Below the pieces are notes generated by a model. That model was not told the DNA's origin and ran no database searches. It worked only from the letters and a program-made list of their open reading frames with translations. The translations under genes and the position numbers were made by a program. Positions 18,431 through 27,044 of a stretch of 46,765 nt of DNA are shown in pieces; positions within the stretch are counted from its first letter, which is position 1, and every line of letters starts with the position of its first letter. Source of the stretch: a filamentous cyanobacterium ESFC-1 (GTDB taxonomy: Bacteria > Cyanobacteriota > Cyanobacteriia > Cyanobacteriales > Spirulinaceae); contig KB904821.1 in the NCBI GenBank assembly GCA_000380225.1, positions 3,930,930 through 3,977,694 on the forward strand, read 5' to 3'.

Positions 18431-19468
18431 ATGGTTCAAACGCCCTCTACTGCTGAAATTGCTGCGGCTCTCGAAACGCCCACCACCTTTGACTTTAACC
18501 TCCCCGATCCTGAAGACGAGGAGATTAAAGAGGCTGACTTTGAGCAGCAACTCGATGTGGTTTGGAAAGTCTGCGAGCGATTTGATTTACAAACGGACAT
18601 CTGGCGCGGCAGAGTATTAAGAGCGGTGCGCGATCGCGAGAAAAAGGGAGGCGATAATCGCGGGACGGGGTTCTCGAATTGGCTCAAAAACCGAGAAATC
18701 ACGAAAAGTCAGGCGTATGCGTTGATTCAACTGGCGAATAGTGCCGATACCTTGCTCGCAGAAGGTCAGCTTGACCCAGATACTATTAATAACTTCAGCA
18801 AGCGAGCCTTTGTCGAAACGGCGAAATCTGCCCCAGAAGTGCAAAAATTAGTCAGTGAAGCCGCACAAAAGGGCGATCGCATCACCCGCAAAGAAGTCAA
18901 ACAACTGTCCGACGAATGGACAGCCATGAGTTCAGAATTACTCCCCGATGAAGTCAAAGAAAAAGCCGAAGAAGGCGGTTTACCTCCCCGTCACCTCGCT
19001 CCCTTAGTGCGGGAAATGGAAAAACTCCCCGACACCCATCTGCGCGAAATTCAACAAGAAGTTGCAGCCAGTCCCGACATCGACACGGTAAAAACCCTCA
19101 CCACAGAAGCCCGTAACTTGTCCAAATACCTCGATGCGGCGGCGCAGGTGCAAACTCTCAGAAAAGCGCCGATTGACATGGCCATGGCGCTAGAAGAAGC
19201 CTTACGGCTCGATTGTCTGAATGTGGCGGCAGATTTAGTTAAACAAGCCAATAATTTAGAGCAAACCGTCGGGAAACTATTTACCACTTGGAAGCGTTTG
19301 GGCAGTTTAGCCGATCGCTTGTATGTGGATACGGGTGCGAGTAACCCCCACTTGCGATCGCTCCTCACTTGTCTCGATACCCTCACCAGCGACACCATCG
19401 AGGTACAACTCGACGAAGCAGGAGAGCAATCAGTACGCTTGCGAGTTATATCTGACGACGCTCAGTAA
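18431..19468 (+). CDS. Conserved hypothetical protein, 345 residues, soluble, helical
   Basis: I do not recognise a named family. The protein is acidic and probably largely helical, with no signal peptide or membrane segment. Residues 35-130 (LDVVWKVCERFDLQTDIWRGRVLRAVRDREKKGG, then FSNWLKNREITKSQAYALIQLAN) resemble a helix-turn-helix region of the ParB/DUF3102 sort. I would not call DNA binding from this alone. Residues 140-230 are charged and coiled-coil-like. The C-terminus has short strands (TIEVQLDEAGEQSVRLRVI). It stands alone between two repeat regions, and an AT-rich stretch with a possible promoter precedes ATG 18431. Confidence 0.75.
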   Translation: MVQTPSTAEIAAALETPTTFDFNLPDPEDEEIKEADFEQQLDVVWKVCERFDLQTDIWRGRVLRAVRDREKKGGDNRGTGFSNWLKNREITKSQAYALIQLANSADTLLAEGQLDPDTINNFSKRAFVETAKSAPEVQKLVSEAAQKGDRITRKEVKQLSDEWTAMSSELLPDEVKEKAEEGGLPPRHLAPLVREMEKLPDTHLREIQQEVAASPDIDTVKTLTTEARNLSKYLDAAAQVQTLRKAPIDMAMALEEALRLDCLNVAADLVKQANNLEQTVGKLFTTWKRLGSLADRLYVDTGASNPHLRSLLTCLDTLTSDTIEVQLDEAGEQSVRLRVISDDAQ

Positions 19469-19499
19469 TTAGATCAAATCCGTTTAATTTGTGAAGCTT

Positions 19500-19570
19500 C
19501 AGAACCCCTGTTTCTCACCCACTTACACAGTCAACTGGAAATTTTAAAACTCCAAACCAGGGGTTCTCAA
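19500..19570 (+). repeat. Long-loop inverted repeat after the 345-residue gene
   Basis: AGAACCCCTGTTT (from 19501) is complementary, with one mismatch, to AAACCAGGGGTTCT ending near 19567. The ~40-base loop contains ACCCACTTACACAGTCAA. A diverged copy without the left arm lies at 36421-36485 (TTACCTACTTACACGG). The stem may also terminate the upstream gene. Confidence 0.5.
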
Positions 19571-19626
19571 ACAATAGTTGTTTTTTCGGACTTGATATTA
19601 TGATGAATTAACTTTTGCGTATCGGT

Positions 19627-20256
19627 CTAATCTAGAGTTTGACTGAATTCCCTTAAAGCTACAGAAGAACCAACTTGCCAAGCGCGATCGACAGATTGCG
19701 GTACAATTTCTTTGATCGAAAAATCAGGAAAAATAAGACTGGCATTAGTTTCTACATAGCTGTTATCGATAAAACAATAAATGCGTAATTCATTAGTCTT
19801 ATAAATCCAGACTTCGGGAATTGCTAGGGGAATATAATCTTCAATGCGAGTAAAAGAAGTAACATCAATTTCTATGGCTAAATCTGGTGGCGGATCGATA
19901 CTCATATCGAGTTTGCCTTTTCCCAGTATTGCTTGATAATTCTCAATGTAAAAGCAAGCATCGGGTTCTAATCCTGCTTGTTTTCCATATCTCAAAGTTA
20001 TCGGATGAAAGCTTTGCCAATCTCTTTCTCGATGCCTTAAGAGTACTTTAATCAAGTCAGATATTACATCGATTTCATTGCCATGTTGGGGTAAGGGACT
20101 CATCAGTAAAATATGACGATCTCGGAAACGCAGACGGGGAATAGAGCGATCGCCCAATCGCTGCAAAATTTCCTCGTAATCAGCTATAGTGCCAGGAAAC
20201 TTTACAATTGTTCCTGCGGGAAGATCGATTTTATCTGGAGTAATAGTAGGCAACAT
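19627..20256 (-). CDS. Uma2-family (DUF820) putative endonuclease-fold protein
   Basis: The 209-residue protein shows the Uma2 pattern. An N-terminal strand-rich part (SIPRLRFRDRHILLMSPLPQHGNEI) contains the conserved MSPLPxH. The PD-(D/E)xK core follows: GLEPDACFYIEN, then DPPPDLAIEIDVTS with the acidic residues, then YIPLAIPEVWIY. Uma2 genes are multiplied in cyanobacteria and their biological role is not settled. They are usually called restriction-endonuclease-like. It is only about 30-40% similar by eye to the pair at 22.2-23.6 kb. It lies downstream of exbD on the same strand, 52 bp away, so read-through from exbB/exbD is possible. Confidence 0.9.
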   Translation of the reverse strand: MLPTITPDKIDLPAGTIVKFPGTIADYEEILQRLGDRSIPRLRFRDRHILLMSPLPQHGNEIDVISDLIKVLLRHRERDWQSFHPITLRYGKQAGLEPDACFYIENYQAILGKGKLDMSIDPPPDLAIEIDVTSFTRIEDYIPLAIPEVWIYKTNELRIYCFIDNSYVETNASLIFPDFSIKEIVPQSVDRAWQVGSSVALREFSQTLD

Positions 20257-20308
20257 AATTTGAAGGGAACATAAAAACGCCCTGGTCTTTCTCCCAACTC
20301 CTCAAGAA

Positions 20309-21052
20309 TTAATTCTCCGGTGCGTCAGGCAGACTAGGAGATTCAGCTTCTGGGGCTTCTGGGGCTTCTGGGGCTTCTGGGGCTTCTGGGGCTTCTGGAG
20401 AGGGAGAAGCGGCATCTGGGGAAGCGGGGGCTTCGGGTTGAGTGGGAAGCCCCGGAGTTTCGGGAATCGGCGGCGCACCCAAGGAATCGAGGGGGTCTTC
20501 GTTGCCGGGGATGGGGGGAACTGAGTCGGGAAAACCCGTGCCAAAATCGGGGGTATTGGGGAGTTCTGCCGGAGTTTGGCTAGGACTTTCGGGGAGGGTT
20601 GCCAAAGCCACGCGATCGCCCCCGACTTCCCGTAAAATATCTAGAACTTGGATCACGCGATCGTAAGTTACATCCTTCGACGCATATAGCACCATCAAGC
20701 CTTCAGGACGATTGAGAAAGTAACTTTCGACCGCTTCATACAGTTGTGCATCCCGGACGGGTTGTTGCTCAACATACACCTGGCCGGCGTAGTCTAAGCT
20801 AATAATTAACATTTCCTGCATTTGCGGCGCACCCGAACTCGCTCTGGGTAAATCCAGGCTGATGGCTTGTTGGCGCGAAAAGCCCACAGCCGCGAGAATA
20901 AAGAAGGTCAAAATGCAGAAAATAACATCAATCAGGGGAATAATCTCGATGCGGACTTCTTGATTGGTTACCCCATCAAACCACAACCGCATGGGCCGCG
21001 AAGTCAGAGATGGGTTGGTGGCTTTCTTTTTGCGATCGCGTGCTGCTGTCAT
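20309..21052 (-). CDS. exbD: ExbD/TolR-family proton-channel protein with an EAP-repeat tail
   Basis: The 247-residue protein pairs with ExbB to turn the proton gradient into mechanical force for outer-membrane transport (TonB-type) or envelope tethering (Tol-type). Residues 31-55 hold the one membrane helix, with the conserved Asp in IPLIDVIFCILTFFILAA. A periplasmic TolR/ExbD domain follows (about 60-150; DYAGQVYVEQQPV to EVGGDRVALATLP). The remaining ~95 residues are low complexity: Pro-rich, then PEAPEAPEAPEAPEAPEA encoded by a 9-bp DNA repeat. That tail is longer than in typical ExbD. No tonB gene is nearby. It is spaced 239 bp from exbB by a dispersed element. Confidence 0.9.
   Translation of the reverse strand: MTAARDRKKKATNPSLTSRPMRLWFDGVTNQEVRIEIIPLIDVIFCILTFFILAAVGFSRQQAISLDLPRASSGAPQMQEMLIISLDYAGQVYVEQQPVRDAQLYEAVESYFLNRPEGLMVLYASKDVTYDRVIQVLDILREVGGDRVALATLPESPSQTPAELPNTPDFGTGFPDSVPPIPGNEDPLDSLGAPPIPETPGLPTQPEAPASPDAASPSPEAPEAPEAPEAPEAPEAESPSLPDAPEN
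20345..20398. repeat. 9-bp microsatellite inside exbD
   Basis: The unit GCTTCTGGG is repeated six times (the last copy ends GA), encoding Pro-Glu-Ala on the minus strand. Because the unit is nine bases, changes in copy number keep the reading frame and would only alter the length of the periplasmic tail. Confidence 0.9.
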
Positions 21053-21073
21053 TTCAGTTATCAGTTACCAGCT

Positions 21074-21258
21074 TCTAAGGGGCAGTAGGCAGTGGGTGTG
21101 TAGGGGCGGGGTTTCCCTGCCCAAGGGAGGAGTGGGGATTTTACCCCAGAAAGTGAGTCAGAAACTTTGGCCTAGATGGCAGACTCTAAAAAAGGCTCAA
21201 CACTAAAATACACTTGGGTTCGGTTCCTCAAAAAGCGAATTTAAGTTTCACCGAGAGT
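21074..21258. repeat. Dispersed intergenic element, copy 1
   Basis: It begins CTTCTAAGGGGCAGTAGGCA. Its core runs from GTCAGAAACTTTGG (21157) through CAGACTCTAAAAAAGGCTCA to AAGTTTCACCGAGAG (ending about 21257). It lies between exbB and exbD. The REP-like palindrome at 21100-21123 sits inside it. Copies 2 and 3 are at 26530-26690 and 38096-38270, all in the same orientation. Confidence 0.8.
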
Positions 21259-21291
21259 TACCAGTTATCAGTAATCGTGGCAAACAATGAA

Positions 21292-21981
21292 TTAAGTTTC
21301 AACGGGTTCGGTAGGGTTGAGATTCGTGTTGGTCTCGCTGGTGATAGTCGAAGTCTCTAAATCTATCCAACGCTGACGATACAATACTTCTAGGTCAGAA
21401 CCCGCTTTGCGAAACACCCGCACCTGACCGAAAATAAACGCCTGAAACAAGCGATAAAAGGCCAAACTAATAATCGCGACCACCAAACCCACAGCCGTAG
21501 AAATCAGCGATTCCCCAATCCCTAGGGTAACGCCAGCCGTGGAGGATGTACCGAGGTCGCTAATACTAAGAGAACCGAGGGAGTTAATCAAGCCCAAAAC
21601 CGTCCCCAACAAGCCCAACAACGGCGCAAGGGCAATAACCGCTTCTAAGATTTTATCTCCCCGTCGCATTGAGGATAACTCGTCATCTGCTGCCGATTCG
21701 AGGGCTAGGTGAAACACTTCCGGTTCGGGATTAGCCAGTTGTAGGGGAGCATAGAAAAAGCGCCCAATGGGATGATTGCGATATTCTGCGGCCACCTCTG
21801 GGGCTACATCCCAGTTGCGATAAGCGGCTTCGAGGATACTGTTAATCGCTTGTCTTTCTTGCAACAAAACCCGCGACCAAAACCATATCCGGTCAATAAT
21901 GGCATAACCGGACAAAATCGAAAGAAATAATAGGGGCCAAATCGCAACCCCACCTTTTTCAATAATTTCAGCAAATGTCAC
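21292..21981 (-). CDS. exbB: ExbB/TolQ/MotA-family proton channel protein
   Basis: The 229-residue protein has a first membrane helix at about 12-34 ([20 protein letters not shown]). A cytoplasmic domain follows, then two helices ([20 protein letters not shown] and [20 protein letters not shown]) with the GLLGTVxG signature of the family. It forms the pentameric proton channel around ExbD. The start is GTG at 21981, supported by a strong GGGAGGT site upstream. There is no ATG nearby. It is the first gene of the exbB-exbD pair, interrupted by a dispersed repeat. Confidence 0.93.
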   Translation of the reverse strand: MTFAEIIEKGGVAIWPLLFLSILSGYAIIDRIWFWSRVLLQERQAINSILEAAYRNWDVAPEVAAEYRNHPIGRFFYAPLQLANPEPEVFHLALESAADDELSSMRRGDKILEAVIALAPLLGLLGTVLGLINSLGSLSISDLGTSSTAGVTLGIGESLISTAVGLVVAIISLAFYRLFQAFIFGQVRVFRKAGSDLEVLYRQRWIDLETSTITSETNTNLNPTEPVET

Positions 21982-22246
21982 AGTCGTTATTTACCTCCCT
22001 TGCCTTCCCTTGATGGGACTATCCTAGAACAGTTTACTGACTTTGCGTTTTCTTCGGTGATTTAAAGTTCATTCAGTGTAGTCAAACTCTGAATTTCTGC
22101 CAAGGGTAGACGTATCCCCCAGGGGAAAGTTACAGAATGAATGGGGAAAACTGGCGATCGCGCCCTCATCAAATAAATAAGACTAATCTTTCAGCCAGAT
22201 GTCTTATCACTTTGTCTTTTTGGGTTTTTGAGTCGCTCATTCGAGT

Positions 22247-22885
22247 TTAAATTTGATTTTGCACCCAAGCCCGAAATGCTTTCAGGGTGCGATTGTAACC
22301 TTGGGTTTTAACACGGTTCAAATATTCGGGAATAATCTTTTTCAGGGGTAAATCAGGAAAATTTGGGCTAAATTCTACGGCAATGTATTGACCGGATTGC
22401 AAGGTTTTTATTTCTAAATTTTGCCCGTCAAATTGCCATAATTCTGGTACGCCCAAAGTGGCATAAATATCGGGATGGCTGCGAGACGTAATATCAATTT
22501 CTAAAGCTAAATCGGGAGGCGGATCGATGGCTAAATCTAAACGCGGTTTGCCTCGAACTGCGGCTTCATTTCGTATATAAAAACAATTGTCGGGTTCAAG
22601 TCCTTGTTGCATCAACTCATTTTTAAATGTTGTTGAACCCAGAGGATAAAATTCAATTTCCAATTCTACTAGCAAGGCTTTGAGTAAATCGCCAATTATT
22701 TCTTTATTGGCTTCGTGTTCGGGAAGCGGTGACATGATTTCTAAAGTTTGGCGAGCGTAAGCCAAGCGAGTTCCTCTTTGTTCGCCTAAGTCCGTCAAAA
22801 TCTCGTTGAACTTTTCCCAAGAAATATCTCGCAATAATACTTTTTGTCCGGGGGGGATTTCAATTTGAGTTAGGGATAATATCAT
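22247..22885 (-). CDS. Uma2-family protein, tandem duplicate A
   Basis: The 212-residue protein shows MSPLPEHE, GLEPDNCFYIRN, DPPPDLALEIDITSRSH and GVPELWQFDG, the usual Uma2 PD-(D/E)xK landmarks. The first 52 residues match the next gene except at residue 2. Differences cluster at 55-80 (NKEIIGDLLKALLVELEIEF here) and are scattered after that. The start region, including ATG and the GGAT-rich leader, is also nearly identical, so the duplication took the 5' end with it. Function unknown. Confidence 0.92.
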   Translation of the reverse strand: MILSLTQIEIPPGQKVLLRDISWEKFNEILTDLGEQRGTRLAYARQTLEIMSPLPEHEANKEIIGDLLKALLVELEIEFYPLGSTTFKNELMQQGLEPDNCFYIRNEAAVRGKPRLDLAIDPPPDLALEIDITSRSHPDIYATLGVPELWQFDGQNLEIKTLQSGQYIAVEFSPNFPDLPLKKIIPEYLNRVKTQGYNRTLKAFRAWVQNQI

Positions 22886-22961
22886 GATTACTATAGATTG
22901 ATTTTGTTAAAAAAATAATCTTCTTTTCAGAAAAATTTACATCAATTTTAATTGTATGGTC

Positions 22962-23600
22962 TTAAATTTGCGTTTGTACCCAAGCCCGAAACGCTTTCAT
23001 GGTACGATTGCGACCCTGGGTTTTAGCGCGATTGAGATATTCTGGAATAACTGTTTTAAGCGGTAAATCAGGGAAGTTTGGGCTAAATTCTACCGAGACA
23101 TATTGACCGGATTCTAAAACTTTTATCTCTAAAATTTCCCCGTCAAATTGCCATAATTCCGGTACGCCCAAAACGGCATAAATCTCAGGGTGGCTGCGAG
23201 AAGTAATATCAATTTCTAAAGCCAAGTCGGGGGGCGGATCGATGGCTAAATCTAAACGCGGTTTGCCTCGGACTGCGGCTTCATTTTCAATATAAAAACA
23301 GTGGTCGGGTTCAAGTCCTTGCTGCATCAACTCATTTTTGAATGTCGTTGAACCCATAGGACAAAATTCAATTTCTAATTCCTCTAGTAAACTTTCTATA
23401 AAGTTGGTGATATAACACTTATCTAATTCGTGTTCGGAAAGAGGTGACATAATTTCTAAAGTTTGGCGAGCGTAAGCCAAGCGAGTTCCTCTTTGTTCGC
23501 CTAAGTCCGTCAAAATTTCATTAAACTTTTCCCAAGAAATATCTCGCAATAATACTTTTTGTCCGGGGGGGATTTCAATTTGAGTTAGAGATAGTAACAT
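22962..23600 (-). CDS. Uma2-family protein, tandem duplicate B
   Basis: This is the upstream copy of the duplicated pair. It has 212 residues with MSPLSEHE, GLEPDHCFYIEN and DPPPDLALEIDITSRSH. The repeat period is 715 bp and the spacer between the genes 76 bp. The catalytic-type acidic residues are intact in both copies, so neither looks decayed. The variable stretch LDKCYITNFIESLLEELEIEF differs from copy A, which may mean divergence in a surface helix or a past gene-conversion tract on either side. Confidence 0.92.
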   Translation of the reverse strand: MLLSLTQIEIPPGQKVLLRDISWEKFNEILTDLGEQRGTRLAYARQTLEIMSPLSEHELDKCYITNFIESLLEELEIEFCPMGSTTFKNELMQQGLEPDHCFYIENEAAVRGKPRLDLAIDPPPDLALEIDITSRSHPEIYAVLGVPELWQFDGEILEIKVLESGQYVSVEFSPNFPDLPLKTVIPEYLNRAKTQGRNRTMKAFRAWVQTQI

Positions 23601-23706
23601 GATGATTTATTACCATAAAAAAGCAAAAAACAGTATAAATATTATTAAATTTTTATAGAGTTTAATACTTTAGCAATTTTAGCGAGAAAATGCGTGCCGC
23701 TACGCG

Positions 23707-23721
23707 GATCCCTGCGGGATC
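23707..23721. repeat. Small GATCC/GGATC palindrome
   Basis: GATCC, CTGCG, GGATC forms a short stem inside the TACGCGGATCCCTGCGGGAT motif, a frequent cyanobacterial intergenic palindrome. It lies between the Uma2 pair and thiC. The rest of 23.6-23.98 kb shows nothing else I can call. Confidence 0.4.
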
Positions 23722-23992
23722 GCGTCCCCTCATTTTTGCCCTAGCTTCTGAACCTCCATTGATTCCTTTATTCTTGGCTCTTTTAGAAACTTAAATCGGC
23801 TTTTGAGAACCACCATAACCGGGACTTCTGGCGCGTAAGCTTTATTTTAAGCGTTGACCGAGGGCTAAATTAAGGGACAGGCTTTCAAGGAGACTAAAAC
23901 ACCGCCACAGCCAACAACCAATAACAAAAAAATAATTAAGTATTTAAGAAAACCTTTCCCTTCGCTGCTAATTAATGTTACGATCCATCTCT

Positions 23993-24078
23993 AAAGCTAG
24001 GGGTGCTTGAGCCTGAACAGCCAAGCTGAGAAACACCCTGAGAACCTGAGACTGGTTAGTACCAGCGGAGGGAAGCTC
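23993..24078 (+). promoter_or_regulatory. TPP riboswitch (THI element) upstream of thiC
   Basis: The THI-box landmarks occur in order: GGGGTGCTTG, GCTGAGAAACACCC, GAACCTGA, CTGGTTAGTACCAGCGGA and GGGAAG. The element ends 21 bases before the thiC ATG. Ligand-bound folding would probably hide the AAGGAA ribosome site at 24084. There is no evident terminator stem, so translational control is more likely. Confidence 0.93.
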
Positions 24079-24081
24079 TAA

Positions 24082-25482
<1,401 letters not shown>

Positions 25483-25537
25483 CGCCAGCTTTTAGAGCTC
25501 AAGCCCCGAAACCACAGCCAAAACCAAATAACTGCAC

Positions 25538-25570
25538 AAAACCCTGGTTTTATGGAAAAACCGGGGTTTT
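25538..25570 (+). terminator. Terminator after thiC
   Basis: AAAACCCTGGTTTT and AAAACCGGGGTTTT pair along 14 bp with one G-U. The right arm ends in its own TTTT. The hairpin is usable by tatC on the other strand too. Confidence 0.7.
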
Positions 25571-25618
25571 AACGTCAGAACAACAAATGACGAAGGACAA
25601 ATGACGAAAGACAAACAA

Positions 25619-26389
25619 CTAATGTCCCGTCAACTTAACCGCCCCAATACCGCCAAAATAGAGCAACAACACCGCCCCGGCTAACAAAGATTGGGTAATC
25701 GGGTCAGTCGAAGGAGTCAAAACTGCCCCTAAAACCGTCGAACCCAAAATTACAAACCGCCAACCGGATAACATTTGCTGAGACGAGACAATGCCGAGAC
25801 TGCCCAAGAGTAACTGGATAATGGGGATTTGAAACGCCAGTCCCGTACAGAACATTAACAGCAGTACTAACTCGAAATACTTGTCAATCGACCAAGCTTG
25901 TTCGACGACATCCGCCCCGTAAGTAATAAAGAAGTTTAAAGCCGCCGGAATTAGGGCAATATAAGCAAACGCCAAACCTGCAAAGAATAGAATACTCGAT
26001 CCAAAAACAATCGGCCCGAGAAAACGACGTTCGCGCACCGTTAAGCCGGGTAAAACAAAGCGCACAATTTGATAAAGAATCATCGGACTGGCGACTAAAA
26101 TGCCGCTATAACCCGCGACTTTGATCGAAACGAAGAAGAACTCGCCGGGGGCGATTTGGAGGAACTTTACGCCCTCTGCGGGGGCTTCGAGCAAACGTAC
26201 AATGGGGCGAACCAGGGAAAAACACGCGATCGCGCCGACAAAGACCGCAATTAAGGAATAGAAAATGCGCCGTCGCAATTCATCGAGATGATCGAACAAA
26301 GACATCTCCACATCATCGGGCAATTCCTGGGAGTTTTCGTCTGGGTTTTGGGCTTGCTTTTGTTCGGCTTCGCTGGTGGTTGTGGGCAT
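25619..26389 (-). CDS. tatC: Sec-independent protein translocase TatC
   Basis: TatC recognises twin-arginine signal peptides and, with TatA/B, moves folded proteins across thylakoid and plasma membranes. ATG 26389 ([10 protein letters not shown]) gives 256 residues. A TTG four codons earlier is unlikely. The signature [19 protein letters not shown] opens helix 1. Six membrane helices follow, with the typical periplasmic P-rich loop, the conserved [14 protein letters not shown] and [15 protein letters not shown]. The N-terminal ~30 residues are Glu/Gln rich and variable. The gene stands alone, convergent with thiC. Confidence 0.95.
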   Translation of the reverse strand: MPTTTSEAEQKQAQNPDENSQELPDDVEMSLFDHLDELRRRIFYSLIAVFVGAIACFSLVRPIVRLLEAPAEGVKFLQIAPGEFFFVSIKVAGYSGILVASPMILYQIVRFVLPGLTVRERRFLGPIVFGSSILFFAGLAFAYIALIPAALNFFITYGADVVEQAWSIDKYFELVLLLMFCTGLAFQIPIIQLLLGSLGIVSSQQMLSGWRFVILGSTVLGAVLTPSTDPITQSLLAGAVLLLYFGGIGAVKLTGH

Positions 26390-26462
26390 AGTTGCTTCCA
26401 ATCGGCATTGCTGAGGTTCGTTGATTATTGTATCGAAATCTGCTTCGAGACTGGGGTTGTTT

Positions 26463-26496
26463 CAGTTATCAGTTATCAGTAATCAGTTATCAGTTT
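26463..26496. repeat. Heptamer repeat (CAGTTAT)
   Basis: CAGTTATCAGTTATCAGTAA is followed by another TCAGTTATCAG. It directly precedes the dispersed element. A similar short run precedes copy 1 at 21055-21070. Confidence 0.7.
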
Positions 26497-26529
26497 TTTG
26501 GGTAGTGGGTAGTTTCTTCAGTCACCAGC

Positions 26530-26690
26530 ATCTAAGGGGCAGTAGGTATTGGGCAGTAGGCAGTGGGGGGAGTTGAATTTTACCCCTCCAAAGGAGTCAG
26601 AAACTTTGGTCTAGAGAGCAGACTTTAAAAAAGCTCAACGCTAGAATAGGCAATGGTTTCAGTCTGAAAAAGTAAATTTAAGTTTCAAAG
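26530..26690. repeat. Dispersed intergenic element, copy 2, between direct repeats
   Basis: The copy starts ATCTAAGGGGCAGTAGG. Its core GTCAGAAACTTTGG begins at 26596 and it ends AAATTTAAGTTTC near 26690. It lies upstream of tatC and of the SLH gene. A 22-bp sequence starting ATCAGTTTTTTGGGTAGT occurs at 26489-26510 and again, with one extra T, at 26712-26734, on either side of the element. Confidence 0.8.
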
Positions 26691-26734
26691 AAAGTTATCA
26701 GTAATCGCCTCATCAGTTTTTTTGGGTAGTGGGT

Positions 26735-27044
26735 TTCCCAACGATGAAACATCAAGTATGCGATCGCCGTCAGGGAACATTGAATGTCTACGAAGTTGCG
26801 ATCGCGCCCTTTGATGATGTGACAGGCGACAAACTGGCCCGACCTCGGCAACTCTATTCTCAATCTTTCCGTCATCACTCATAACAATGCAAATCGTTTA
26901 TAGCAAAGATTCGGCTATAAATCTGCATTTGTGAGCAAAAAAGTTCCCGAAAAAAATATTTTCTTCGATTTGGAACTTCTTTCTCCGGCTCAGGTCTAAT
27001 TAAGCAACAACACAAGTTCAAGTTTTATTGAGGCAGTTCTCATT
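26735..27044. other. Spacer before the SLH gene, no gene called
   Basis: It contains a possible 46-codon frame (26744-26884, plus strand, MKHQVCDRRQGTLNVYEVAI) with two HIP1 sites. There is no ribosome site and no recognised family. The last 100 bases are AT-rich and should hold the SLH-gene promoter. GAGG lies about 10 bases before ATG 27045. Confidence 0.4.

Noticed and set aside
26678-26884. Short frames on both strands after element copy 2
   Set aside because: Two overlapping minus frames and a 46-codon plus frame compete; none has a ribosome site or a recognisable motif.
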